A DNA stretch of 64,000 nucleotides from Bradyrhizobium diazoefficiens USDA 110 (GTDB lineage Bacteria; Pseudomonadota; Alphaproteobacteria; Rhizobiales; Xanthobacteraceae), in NCBI RefSeq assembly GCF_000011365.1, contig NC_004463.1:6000001-6064000 (forward strand), read 5' to 3'. Below, in pieces: positions 8,457 through 17,599 of this stretch (position 1 is its first letter; every line of letters starts with the position of its first letter). The notes below the pieces were generated by a model, which saw nothing but the letters and a program-made list of their open reading frames with translations, searched no databases and was not told the DNA's origin. Made by a program: the position numbers and the translations under genes.

Positions 8457-9507
8457 GGGCAGCGTCCCGTTTCGCCTGTGCCAGATCGCTCGCCATCATC
8501 TCCTCGACAAGCTGGGCAAAGCTCCGCTTCGGCTTCCAGCCGAGCACCTCGCGCGCCTTGCTGGCATCACCGATGAGGAGATCGACCTCGGTCGGGCGGA
8601 AATAGGTCGGATCGATCTTCACCACCGTCTTGCCGCTCTTGGCATCGACACCGGTCTCCTCGACGCCTGCGCCACGCCAGGCGATGCGCCGGCCGACCTG
8701 CGCGAACGACAATTCGACCATCTCCCGCACCGAGCGCGTCTCACCGGTGGCGAGAACGAAGTCGTCGGGCTTGTCGGCCTGGAGGATCATGTGCATGCCC
8801 TCGACGTAGTCCTTGGCATGCCCCCAGTCGCGCTTGGCCTCGAGATTGCCGAGATAGAGCGTGTCCTCCAATCCCACCTCGATGCGGGCGACGCCGCGCG
8901 TGATCTTGCGCGTGACAAAAGTCTCGCCGCGGATCGGGCTCTCGTGGTTGAACAGGATGCCGTTGGACGCGAACATGCCGTAGGCCTCACGGTAGTTCAC
9001 CGTGATCCAATAGCCGTAGAGCTTTGCCACGCCGTAAGGAGAGCGCGGATAGAACGGCGTCGTCTCCTTCTGCGGGATCTCCTGCACGAGACCGTAGAGC
9101 TCGGAGGTCGAGGCCTGGTAGAACCGTGTCTCCTTCTCCATGCCGAGGATGCGGATCGCTTCCAGCAGCCGCAGCACGCCGATCGCGTCGGCATTGGCTG
9201 TGTATTCCGGGCTCTCGAAGCTCACGGCGACGTGGCTCTGGGCGGCGAGATTGTAGATCTCGGTCGGCCGGATCTGCTGCACCAGGCGGATCAGATTGGT
9301 CGAGTCGGTCATGTCGCCGTAATGCATCAGGAACGGCACGTTGCCGACATGGGGATCCTGATATAGGTGATCGACCCGCGCGGTGTTGAACGAAGACGAG
9401 CGCCGCTTGATGCCGTGCACGACATAGCCGAGCGACAGCAGATATTCGGCGAGATAGGCGCCGTCCTGGCCGGTCACGCCGGTGATGAGAGCGATCCGCT
9501 CGGTCAT
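8437..9507 (-). CDS. gmd: GDP-mannose 4,6-dehydratase
   Basis: The start at ATG 9507 follows AGGAGAT at good spacing; the frame extends to 9621 without similarity. The 356-residue enzyme makes GDP-4-keto-6-deoxymannose, the substrate of the following fcl product. Landmarks are [19 protein letters not shown] (NADP binding), [32 protein letters not shown], the active-site Thr-Ser-Glu in [10 protein letters not shown], and Tyr-Lys in [32 protein letters not shown] is also characteristic. Length fits the family. No sugar transferase or flippase lies within the window, so the destination of the fucose is not shown. Confidence 0.96.
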   Translation of the reverse strand: MTERIALITGVTGQDGAYLAEYLLSLGYVVHGIKRRSSSFNTARVDHLYQDPHVGNVPFLMHYGDMTDSTNLIRLVQQIRPTEIYNLAAQSHVAVSFESPEYTANADAIGVLRLLEAIRILGMEKETRFYQASTSELYGLVQEIPQKETTPFYPRSPYGVAKLYGYWITVNYREAYGMFASNGILFNHESPIRGETFVTRKITRGVARIEVGLEDTLYLGNLEAKRDWGHAKDYVEGMHMILQADKPDDFVLATGETRSVREMVELSFAQVGRRIAWRGAGVEETGVDAKSGKTVVKIDPTYFRPTEVDLLIGDASKAREVLGWKPKRSFAQLVEEMMASDLAQAKRDAAHDKRSV

Positions 9508-10014
9508 AGCTATCCCGATCTCCTGGTACCCATTGGCGGGGCGGTCCGCGCGTTCGTGGCCGTCGATGTGACGCCCTTCTTTGACAGAACGGCCGCCCCG
9601 GTCAACACGTACGGGACGCAATGGAGATTGAAGCGGGTGAAGCGCTCCGACTCAGAATCTCTTTCCCGTTTTTATACGTAATTCCAAGAAGTTACATCAT
9701 CCCCAAGTTTCGTGTTGGACGTTCCAGCCGCGGCTCACTTTGGCGCGTGTGCTGCGCAAGACGGCCGGCACCCATGACGCGGCGAGTCGGGGGCGCTCGC
9801 CGGCGCAGGTTCTGCTCAAACCGGCCATTGTCGATCGCTCGCGGCCTCTGTCCGGATAGCGCCGCACGCATGCCAAGGATGTCGAGCGCTTCACCCACCC
9901 AACACGCCGCTTTGAAGTTTCTTCATTCTGCGGCGATGCAGCCGGCGTCAATCGACGTCAGGGAAACCGCATTTCATGCTCGGCACGGATCCTCGAATGA
10001 ACGGATTTCAGCAC
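9508..10014. other. Intergenic region upstream of gmd
   Basis: About 500 nt contain no frame with coding character and an RBS. On the minus strand an AT-rich patch at about 9655-9710 could hold the gmd promoter, but no clean -35/-10 pair stands out. Confidence 0.5.
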
Positions 10015-10374
10015 CTATTCGTCGTCCGAAGGCTTCACGCCGGCCCCCTCGCCTCGACGGAGCTTTCTGACGAATGCCGCGATCGCATCATAAGCTTGCA
10101 GCAACGGCGGGCTCAGGGAAAAGAAGGCGCCGAGCGCGACTGCAATAATCGCATGACGAAGCGAAAAACCCTCGTCCTCTTCCAGCCGGCTTTTCGGATC
10201 GATCAATGCAGGCGACAGGCCGCTCTGTCCTCGCTCGCCATTCGACCTCCGCGACTTCCGCGGGGGGATCATGATCACGGCGAAGAGGACATTGATGAGC
10301 AGCCAAATGCCAAGAATAATGAGCAGAGTTCGCATCGAAAATCCGAAAAATATCAATCGAAAAAAATCAGTCAC
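10015..10374 (-). CDS. Hypothetical membrane protein (about 119 aa)
   Basis: Two hydrophobic spans are visible: MRTLLIILGIWLLINVLFAV near the N-terminus and SLRHAIIAVALGAFFSLSPP in the C-terminal half. They are joined by a polar, basic linker (RKSRRSNGERGQ) and followed by a charged tail ending PSDDE. Start may be ATG 10374 or the internal ATG at 10335 just before the first span; the latter gives a more usual signal-anchor. I do not recognise a family. Its position between the GDP-fucose genes and the secretion cluster suggests an envelope role, which is inference only. Confidence 0.6.
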   Translation of the reverse strand: MTDFFRLIFFGFSMRTLLIILGIWLLINVLFAVIMIPPRKSRRSNGERGQSGLSPALIDPKSRLEEDEGFSLRHAIIAVALGAFFSLSPPLLQAYDAIAAFVRKLRRGEGAGVKPSDDE

Positions 10375-10898
10375 GTCATTTCTGCGAATATTCGTTCACG
10401 CTTTCCGTCACAATCACTAGGTGCCTTGCCGGACGCAAGCAAAATGCGCGCCCTCCTCGCCTAAAGGACCGTGCAGTGTTACCAGCGCCGACGCTCTGCA
10501 TCGGCGACACCTGCATGCAACGATGGCTGTGATGACAGGCGCCGAAGCCGGCCCGCGTGTCGGCCGCGACCTGTCCTCGCGCTGTGGCAGCGGGCTCCTT
10601 CGGACGATCGGTTGAGCGTGAAGCCCGGTTTCTGTTCGCCAATACAGAATCGTCCGCTGGCGGAACAGTAAGGGCATCGTGGATCGACAACAGCCTGGGA
10701 GGTAAAGCGGCACAGCGGAAGCTTGCGCTTCGTCACATCCAGGTTTGGCGCCGCCCTCCACCCCGAAGACAGAGGTATTGTTACACCTCCGCCCTGCCTC
10801 CGACGTGGCAGAAATGCGACAACCCGGTACAATTGCTCAATTTTCCCGCATTGCGCCTAGCTTGTCGGTTCAGTCCTTGCGAGACTTGAGGCAATTTC
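10375..10898. other. Intergenic region upstream of the type I secretion cluster
   Basis: About 520 nt between a minus-strand and a plus-strand gene. All frames here have poor codon character and no convincing RBS. The last 100 nt before 10899 are AT-richer (around 10820-10870) and would be expected to hold the promoter for the tolC-like gene. No exact motif can be defended. Confidence 0.5.
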
Positions 10899-12617
10899 AT
10901 GGGGGACCCCGCGACCGAATTTCGGAAACGGGCGGAGGTAAAATTGCTCAAGTACATTTTCGTTTTCACAGCATTGGCTGTGGTTCCATGCGGCGGCGCA
11001 TTAGCCGAACCGTTCTCGATCAATGACGCGTTGAAACAGGCCGTACGTACCAACCCTGGAGTTGGTGAGGCCTCGGCCAACCGCCGCGCTACCGAGAGCG
11101 AGCTTCGCCAGACCCAGAGCACGCTGCTTCCGCAGGTTCGCGTGGAAGCGCGCTGGGGTCCCGAAAAATTCGACCAGAGTGCTGCCGTATCAACCGGCAC
11201 CGCCCTGCCCGTCCCGATCGTCGGAAATGGCTCGTGGCGAAACGGATCGCAGGAATCCGTCGTCGTCCGGCAGATCTTGTTCGACGGCTTCGCCTCGATT
11301 CACGACATCTGGCGGCAGACGGCGCGCGTCAACGCAGCGGCTTTCCGCGTTCGCGAGCGGACCGAGTTGATCGCCCTGGACGCAGCGGAAGCCTATGTCG
11401 ACGTCGTGCGCTATTTGCGGCTGGTCACGCTCAGCGAGCAGAACGTCGTCACCCACGAGAAGATCTTCAGCAACGTCAACACGCGCTTTTCCGGCGGACG
11501 CGCCGGTGAAGGCGATCTCGAGCAGGCCCGCGAACGGGTTGAAAATGCGCGTGCGACGCTCGCCGAATTCCGCCGGAGCCTGGAAGAGTCCCGCGCCAGA
11601 TTCCGCAAGGTCGTCGGACTTGAACCCATCAATCTTCGCTTCCCGGGACCACTGGGCGGCTTGCCCACGACCCGCGACGAGGCCCTTGCCACCACGGTAC
11701 GGTTCAACCCCACCATTCAGGCCGCGCAGGCCGACGCCGATGCGGCAAAGCATGCGTTTCGCGTGACGGACGGCGCTTTTGTTCCGACCTTCTCGCTCGA
11801 GGGCCGGGCGACGCACAACGACAACACCTACCCCTATCTTGGGGTTACTCACGACGACTACAGCGGCAAGGTTGTCATGTCCTGGGATGTCTTCCGCGGC
11901 GGTCAGGATGTCTGGCGGCGGTCGGAGATGTCCGAACGCTACGTCGAAAGTACCGCGCGGCATGCACGCCTTCAGCGCGATGCAATCGAATCCATCGACA
12001 AGGCCTGGGCAGCGCGGACGGTCACCGTGACACGAATCGCCGCGCTGACGCGGCAACTCGAGGCTGATCGCAAGACGATTGCGGCCTTCCAAAAGGAATA
12101 TGAGCTTGGCCAGCGTTCGCTGATCGACCTCTTGAATGCCCAGAACCAGTATTTCAACGCCTTGGTTTCGTTGACCTCGGCTCGTGGCGTCGTGGTGTTC
12201 GCCGACTATCAACTTTTGGCGGCCATGGGCACGCTGCTTGAATATTTGAAATCTCCGCCGCCTGTTGACGCAGCGCCGGTGGATCTTGGGGTTTTCGGAA
12301 CGCCCGACTACAAGGCGCCGACGCTCCGCGTGAAGCTGCCCCAGACCGGTTCCGAACCGCTGAACGTCCCGGTGCCTGCACCGGAACGAGTTCCCGCCCG
12401 TCTGGGCTACGCGAGCGAAGGGCCCGAACCTGATGCGTTCAAGGATAGATGGCCGACACGATCCAATCTGCCGACCATGGTGGGAGCATCCGAATGGATC
12501 ACGCAGCGGCGAAGCACCGACGATCCGGTCATACTCAACACCTCTCCCGCTACCGCGTACGCGGCCGATAGAAAGCCGCACTGGCTGGCGACGGCATTCG
12601 AGCCGGTTCAGAGATAG
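10899..12617 (+). CDS. TolC-family outer membrane protein of a type I secretion system
   Basis: The 572-residue product has an N-terminal signal sequence (LLKYIFVFTALAVVPCGGALA, cleaved before EPFSINDAL) and then two TolC-type repeats rich in long helices. Each repeat has the periodic A..A......T.....LPQV and 'tqv...vA..y.dv' patterns; here SELRQTQSTLLPQVRVEARW, QSVVVRQILFDG and DAAEAYVDVVRY. The trimer would form the outer-membrane duct. GAGG lies 8 nt before ATG 10899. The approximately 120-residue C-terminal tail after the second repeat is Pro-rich and longer than in E. coli TolC. It heads an exporter cluster with the ABC and HlyD genes, so its expected cargo is the giant adhesin at 17600-30232. 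Confidence 0.9.
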   Translation: MGDPATEFRKRAEVKLLKYIFVFTALAVVPCGGALAEPFSINDALKQAVRTNPGVGEASANRRATESELRQTQSTLLPQVRVEARWGPEKFDQSAAVSTGTALPVPIVGNGSWRNGSQESVVVRQILFDGFASIHDIWRQTARVNAAAFRVRERTELIALDAAEAYVDVVRYLRLVTLSEQNVVTHEKIFSNVNTRFSGGRAGEGDLEQARERVENARATLAEFRRSLEESRARFRKVVGLEPINLRFPGPLGGLPTTRDEALATTVRFNPTIQAAQADADAAKHAFRVTDGAFVPTFSLEGRATHNDNTYPYLGVTHDDYSGKVVMSWDVFRGGQDVWRRSEMSERYVESTARHARLQRDAIESIDKAWAARTVTVTRIAALTRQLEADRKTIAAFQKEYELGQRSLIDLLNAQNQYFNALVSLTSARGVVVFADYQLLAAMGTLLEYLKSPPPVDAAPVDLGVFGTPDYKAPTLRVKLPQTGSEPLNVPVPAPERVPARLGYASEGPEPDAFKDRWPTRSNLPTMVGASEWITQRRSTDDPVILNTSPATAYAADRKPHWLATAFEPVQR

Positions 12618-12808
12618 TTCCAACTCCGCGAGCGCGTCCGTGATCGGCGAAAGGCGGTTCGAAGATTAACCTTTAGTTGCGCTTTTGCCGATTAACCAAA
12701 TGATTTCGTGCGTTTTCCGCTATGCTGGAATGACGGTTCGCTTTTCGCTCCGCATCATTTCATTTTGGACATTCGCATTTGTTGTTTCGAGCATCCGAGT
12801 CAACGCAC

Positions 12809-15064
12809 ATGCATGGCCACTCCGTCGCGGAGCAAGCCGTTGCGTCTGAACCGAAGCAAGCGACAGGTCGCCTCGAAAGCGACGACCCACTTGCATCATC
12901 GCTCATTTTCCTGGCGTCGTACCACGGCCGTGCCGTTAGTCGCGAGGCATTGCTAGGCGGCCTGCCGATCCTCGACGGCCGGTTGTCAGTTCCCCTCTAT
13001 GACCGTGCGGCTCAGCGCGCGGGCCTCCAGACCGAAGCGGTCAAACGGGACATTGCCGATATTCCCGCGCTGGTGCTGCCGGCCGTCCTTATCATGAAGA
13101 ATGGCACGACGCTGATCCTGCTGGGGTTCGACAAATCCGGAAGCAGTGTCAAAGTCCTCAATCCGTCCCTCAAGGCCGGCATCCCTGAGCTTCACGCGAT
13201 CCAGACCATCTCGGCCGGCTACACCGGATACGCTTTCTTCGTCAGGGCTACGGTCGAGAGCAACGCACGCGCCGTCGCTGCCGGCGACCTGCCGCGAAGC
13301 CATTGGTTTTGGTCGGTGGTCAAGCTGCATTGGCGCGGCTACGGTCACATCGCGCTTGCAGCCTTCCTGATAAACATGCTCGCGCTGGCGACGCCCCTCT
13401 TCACCATGAGCGTCTACGACCGCGTTGTCCCCAATGGCGCGCTTCCTTCGCTGATCGCCCTGTCGATCGGAATGGGGTTGGCGATTGCGTTCGACTTCAT
13501 CTTCCGGACGGTTCGCAGCCGTATGATCGATGTCACCGGCAAGACGATCGACGTCATCCTCGCTGCCAACATTTTCGAGCACGTGATGGGCGTGAAGATG
13601 GCGCAGCGTCCCGCGTCGGTGGGCATCCTCGCCAATCAGTTGCGCGACTTCGATTCAGTTCGCGAGTTCTTCACGTCCGGCAGCGTCGTATCCGCGACGG
13701 ATCTGCTGTTCGCGATGCTGTTTGTCGGGATTCTCTTTGTCATCGCCGGGCCGCTGGCCTGGATACCTCTGGTGATGTTGCCGGTCATGCTCCTGATCGG
13801 CCTGGCATTGCAGCGCCCGCTGGACCGGGCCATGAAGCGCCAGCAGGCTGAAGCTGCGGCACGTCATGGCGTGCTGGTCGAATCGCTGTCCGGCCTCGAG
13901 ACGATACGCGCGACCGGCGCCGAAGCGCGCATGCAAACGGCCTGGGAACGATCGGTCGCGGCAACGGCCCGCTCGGGCGAAGACGTCCATTTCTGGGCCT
14001 CGCTCGCGCTGACGAGCGCCAATACGGCCCAACAGCTCACCAGCCTCGCCCTGATCGTCGTCGGCGTATTCCTGATACTCGACGGCAAGCTCACGGTCGG
14101 AGCGCTGGTCGCGGCAAACATGCTGGCGGGGCGCGTTCTGGCACCGATCGCCGGGATCGCTTCGGTGATCACGCGCGGAACGCAAACGCTGAGTTCGCTA
14201 AAGGCCATCGATCGCATTATGTCGCTGGAGCGCGAGCGATCCCCTGCGCGTGCCTATGTCTCTCGACAGATCCGTGAAGGCGCGATCGCTTTCGACGGCG
14301 TTAGCTTCACTTACCCCAACGCGCCCGGCAAGGCCCTCGACAAGGTATCCTTCAAGATCGAAGGCGGCGAGAAGGTCGGCATCATCGGACGCATTGGATC
14401 CGGCAAGACGACTGTGGGGCGGCTTCTGCTCGGCTTCTATGAGGCGCAGGAGGGCCGCATCCTCGTCGATGGTGTCGACTCGCGGCAATACGATCCGTCC
14501 GACCTGCGGTCCGGGGTTGGCTTTGCGATGCAGGACACCGAGCTGTTCTTCGGAAAGCTGCGCGACAACATCGCGCTGGGCAAACCCGAGGCAACCGACG
14601 AGGAAGTCCTGGCCGCGGCGCGGCTGGCCGGCGTCGAGACGTTCGTCGCGGGCCATCCCATGGGCTACGACATGCCCATTTCGGAAGGCGGCCGGAGCCT
14701 CTCCGGCGGCCAGAAGCAGGCCATCGGCCTTGCGCGGGTGCTCATCAGGAAGCCGCGGATATTGTTTCTGGACGAACCGACCGCCCATTTCGACATTCGC
14801 AGCGAAGCCGAATTTCTCGAGCGCCTGAGGGCGTTGCGCGAAGAGCAGATCACCATTCTGATCTCGACGCATCGGCTCTCACTGCTGAATATGGTCGACC
14901 GCCTGCTGCTGTTCGACAACGGCCGACTGATCGCCGACGGCCCCCGCGACAAGGTTCTCGCGCTCCTGCAGGGCAAGCCGGCGCCATCGACGCCGAGCCA
15001 GACCCCGATGCCGGCGGCTGCCGAGCAACCCGTCTCACCCATGGCCAGAACCAATGTCGTCTGA
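12809..15064 (+). CDS. Type I secretion permease/ATPase (LapB/HlyB-like ABC exporter)
   Basis: A 751-residue ABC half-transporter. An N-terminal domain of about 130 residues sits where C39 peptidases are found, but the Cys position reads LASSLIFLASYHGR, so it is a protease-dead C39-like domain that binds rather than cleaves cargo. Then come six membrane spans, including MLALATPLFTMSVYDRVVPN, and the nucleotide-binding domain: Walker A GRIGSGKTTVG near 526, signature LSGGQKQ near 631 and Walker B RILFLDEPTA near 650. ATG 12809 is preferred over a TTG at 12779. Two GATTAACC copies lie upstream at 12664 and 12690. Its last 11 nt overlap the HlyD gene. Exporters with such domains move RTX and LapA-type proteins. 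Confidence 0.93.
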   Translation: MHGHSVAEQAVASEPKQATGRLESDDPLASSLIFLASYHGRAVSREALLGGLPILDGRLSVPLYDRAAQRAGLQTEAVKRDIADIPALVLPAVLIMKNGTTLILLGFDKSGSSVKVLNPSLKAGIPELHAIQTISAGYTGYAFFVRATVESNARAVAAGDLPRSHWFWSVVKLHWRGYGHIALAAFLINMLALATPLFTMSVYDRVVPNGALPSLIALSIGMGLAIAFDFIFRTVRSRMIDVTGKTIDVILAANIFEHVMGVKMAQRPASVGILANQLRDFDSVREFFTSGSVVSATDLLFAMLFVGILFVIAGPLAWIPLVMLPVMLLIGLALQRPLDRAMKRQQAEAAARHGVLVESLSGLETIRATGAEARMQTAWERSVAATARSGEDVHFWASLALTSANTAQQLTSLALIVVGVFLILDGKLTVGALVAANMLAGRVLAPIAGIASVITRGTQTLSSLKAIDRIMSLERERSPARAYVSRQIREGAIAFDGVSFTYPNAPGKALDKVSFKIEGGEKVGIIGRIGSGKTTVGRLLLGFYEAQEGRILVDGVDSRQYDPSDLRSGVGFAMQDTELFFGKLRDNIALGKPEATDEEVLAAARLAGVETFVAGHPMGYDMPISEGGRSLSGGQKQAIGLARVLIRKPRILFLDEPTAHFDIRSEAEFLERLRALREEQITILISTHRLSLLNMVDRLLLFDNGRLIADGPRDKVLALLQGKPAPSTPSQTPMPAAAEQPVSPMARTNVV

Positions 15065-16304
15065 TTTCGCGTTTGCCAACGATGTTCGGGCTGCCGCCGC
15101 GCTTCGTGCGCCGCGGACCTCCCGCATGCTGCTTGTAGCGTCCCTTGCCCTGCTCGCCACGTTCCTGACCTGGGCTCATTTCGCCGTGCTGGACGAAGTC
15201 AAGCGAGGCAACGGCCGCGTCGTACCCGCGCGCCAGATGCAGGTGGTGCAGTCGCTCGAAGGCGGGATCGTCGGCGATATCCTCGTCCAGGAGGGATCAA
15301 TCGTCCAGCAGGGACAATCCCTGATGCGCATCGACGATACAAAGTTTGCATCCGAATTCGGCGAGATCAGGGAACGGCGGGCTGCGATGGCGGCCCGTGT
15401 CACCAGACTTGAGGCCGAAGCCAGGGGAAAGGGCGAGCTGATCTTTCCCGATCAGCTTGACCAGGTGGTGCCGTCGGCCGTGGCCACGGAAAGCAGCGTG
15501 TTCAAGATGCGCGCGCAGAAACTGGCGCAGGATGTCGACGTCCTGAACCAGCAGGTCGCCCGGCTCGGCGGCACGCTCAAATTGCTGGATCGGGAGCTGG
15601 CGTTGACGCGCAAGCTGTACGAGCAAAAGGTGGTGCCGGAAATCGAGATGCTGCGGCTCGACCGCCAGGCGACCGAGATGAGAGGACAACTCGCGGAGGC
15701 CCAATCCAAGATCGCGAGCACGGTCTCCTCCTTCCGCTCCCAGGCGGACGAAGATCTTGCGAAGTCCAAGGGCGACCTGGCCGTGCTCGATGAAAATATC
15801 AAATCGGCGCAGGACCGGGTCCGGCGAACCGACCTCAAGGCACCCGTGCATGGGATCGTCAATAAGTTGAACGTGACCACCGTGGGGGCAGTCGTGCAGC
15901 CCGGCGCCAATGTGATGGACATCGTCCCCCTCGACGACACGCTGCTGGTCGAAGGTCGCATCAAGCCCCAGGACATCGCCTTCATCCGGCCCGGCCAGGA
16001 CGCCGTGGTGAAGATCTCGGCCTACGATTCCTCGGTCTACGGCTCGCTGAAAGGCAAGGTCGAGCGCATCAGCGCCGATACGATCGTCGACGACAAGGCC
16101 GAAAAGACCCCGGATCGCCAGGAGAGCTTCTACCGCGTCATGGTGCGGACAGAGAAGAACCACCTGGGCACGGAGCAGAAGCCGCTCCCGATCATTCCCG
16201 GCATGATCGCGACGGTCGAGGTGCTGACCGGCGAGAAATCGGTTCTCGATTATCTGGTGAGGCCGGCCCGCACACTGCGCGACGAAGCCCTGCGCGAGCG
16301 TTGA
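15054..16304 (+). CDS. HlyD-family membrane fusion (adaptor) protein of type I secretion
   Basis: The 416-residue protein has one N-terminal membrane span (MLLVASLALLATFLTWAHFAV, residues about 25-45), then the lipoyl half-motifs VVQSLEGGIVGDILVQEG and, after a long coiled coil, RRTDLKAPVHGIVNKLNVTT. The C-terminal beta domain ends near PGMIATVEVLTGEKSVLDYL, the classic end of HlyD/LapC adaptors. It bridges the inner-membrane ABC exporter and the TolC-like duct. Translational overlap with the ABC gene (ATG at 15054 inside the upstream 3' end) shows they are made together. Length is normal. Confidence 0.94.
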   Translation: MSSDFAFANDVRAAAALRAPRTSRMLLVASLALLATFLTWAHFAVLDEVKRGNGRVVPARQMQVVQSLEGGIVGDILVQEGSIVQQGQSLMRIDDTKFASEFGEIRERRAAMAARVTRLEAEARGKGELIFPDQLDQVVPSAVATESSVFKMRAQKLAQDVDVLNQQVARLGGTLKLLDRELALTRKLYEQKVVPEIEMLRLDRQATEMRGQLAEAQSKIASTVSSFRSQADEDLAKSKGDLAVLDENIKSAQDRVRRTDLKAPVHGIVNKLNVTTVGAVVQPGANVMDIVPLDDTLLVEGRIKPQDIAFIRPGQDAVVKISAYDSSVYGSLKGKVERISADTIVDDKAEKTPDRQESFYRVMVRTEKNHLGTEQKPLPIIPGMIATVEVLTGEKSVLDYLVRPARTLRDEALRER

Positions 16305-16520
16305 GGCCTCGACAAGGTTAACAGGGCGCAAAGGTCGCGGCGACAATTTGCCGGTCGCTCGAAGCGCGCGATTGACCGCCTTTGCGACAAGGCTGCCGCC
16401 CTCCCCCCGCTTTAACCTCACCTAAGCGTCGCAGACCTCAGTCTCGATCCGACAACAGGATCGGGGCGTGGATCGACGCAATAGACGTTGACGACGCTCC
16501 CGGCGCAGGGGACGTCGTCT

Positions 16521-17546
16521 ATGACACTGCATTGGGAATTGCAGCGCAAAGGCCTGTGCGCGCTCGGCGTGGGGCTGGTTGCATTGGTCGTTGCCGGCGT
16601 GACATCGCCCGCCCGGGCCGATGACGCCCTGGCTCGGGACGTCTTGACTCAAGACGCCCAGGACACTCTCGCTCCCGGCATTGACGCGGCAACGCGTGCG
16701 CCGGCGACGTTCTTCCGCATCACCGACGTGCTGGCGAAGCTCGATGCCATGCGCGGCCGCGGGCCGAATGCCGTCCGTCTCGCGGCGCTGACACCTTCCA
16801 ACATCGCGACCGACGCGGCCCCCGAGCCCGGGCCGGTGCCGGCGAAAGGCGACGAGCCGTTCGGCCTCTTCATCTTCCGCGCGCCCGAAGGCCTGTTGTG
16901 GCAGAAATGGCGGGGCCTCGAGACCAGGCTGGCCAGCGACGCTGAGACACTGAGCCGCTGCCAGACCGACGCCGGCAATTGCCCCTCAAACGCCGCCCAG
17001 TTCCTGCGATTGATCGGCGCCGTCAAATCGAAATCGGGACGCGCGAGGCTCGACGAGGCCAACCGCGCGGTCAACACAGCCGTCCGCTACGTGAGCGACT
17101 TTGCCCAGCATGGCGAGGCCGATCGCTGGAGCTCGCCGCTGGAGACCTTCGCGACGGCAAAGGGTGATTGCGAAGACTATGCGATCGCGAAATACGTCGC
17201 ACTGCGCGAAGCCGGATTTCCGCGTGAGGATCTGCGGCTCGTGCTGGTCCGCGATCGCGCCGTGCGGCAGGACCACGCCGTGCTCGCCGCGCGCCTCGAC
17301 GGGCAGTGGCTCGTGCTGGACAACCGGCGCTCCGAGCTGATCGAGGATTCAGGGGCGACGAACCTGGCCCCGCTGTTCGCCATCGACCACGCCGGCGTCC
17401 ACCTGTTCGCCGCGCCCTATGCCCAGCGCCAGCTGGCCGGCCCCGCGGAAGCCGCACCCGCCGCCAGCGACGAAGCGACGCAATGGGGTAATGCGGACAT
17501 CGCCGCCGGCAGCGCCTGGCCCGGCGCGCTCCCGCTGCTGATGTGA
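16521..17546 (+). CDS. LapG-like periplasmic transglutaminase-type cysteine protease (BTLCP, PF06035)
   Basis: The start at ATG 16521 gives a clear signal peptide (ALGVGLVALVVAGVTSPARA); an upstream TTG at 16488 only adds polar residues. The mature part holds the BTLCP triad in order: Cys217 in KGDCEDYAIAK, His252 in RQDHAVL and Asp267 in WLVLDNRRS. LapG proteases of this family cut the N-terminal retention module of type I-secreted adhesins at a dialanine site, releasing them from the cell surface under c-di-GMP/LapD control. Here it directly follows the exporter genes and converges on the giant adhesin gene, which has a PAAG site near residue 123. No LapD-like gene is present in the window. 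The N-terminal 120 residues before the WQKW segment are longer than in Pseudomonas LapG. Confidence 0.92.
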   Translation: MTLHWELQRKGLCALGVGLVALVVAGVTSPARADDALARDVLTQDAQDTLAPGIDAATRAPATFFRITDVLAKLDAMRGRGPNAVRLAALTPSNIATDAAPEPGPVPAKGDEPFGLFIFRAPEGLLWQKWRGLETRLASDAETLSRCQTDAGNCPSNAAQFLRLIGAVKSKSGRARLDEANRAVNTAVRYVSDFAQHGEADRWSSPLETFATAKGDCEDYAIAKYVALREAGFPREDLRLVLVRDRAVRQDHAVLAARLDGQWLVLDNRRSELIEDSGATNLAPLFAIDHAGVHLFAAPYAQRQLAGPAEAAPAASDEATQWGNADIAAGSAWPGALPLLM

Positions 17547-17564
17547 GCTTGTGCAGTAGAGGCG

Positions 17565-17589
17565 AAAGCGGCTCCGGTTGAGCCGCTTT
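17565..17589. terminator. Shared bidirectional terminator between protease and adhesin genes
   Basis: A perfect 10-bp stem (AAAGCGGCTC / GAGCCGCTTT) with a 5-nt loop lies in the 53-nt gap between the two convergent stop codons. The stem is symmetric, with A-runs on the left arm and T-runs on the right, so it can terminate transcription on both strands. Confidence 0.8.
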
Positions 17590-17599
17590 CCGCTGTCGA

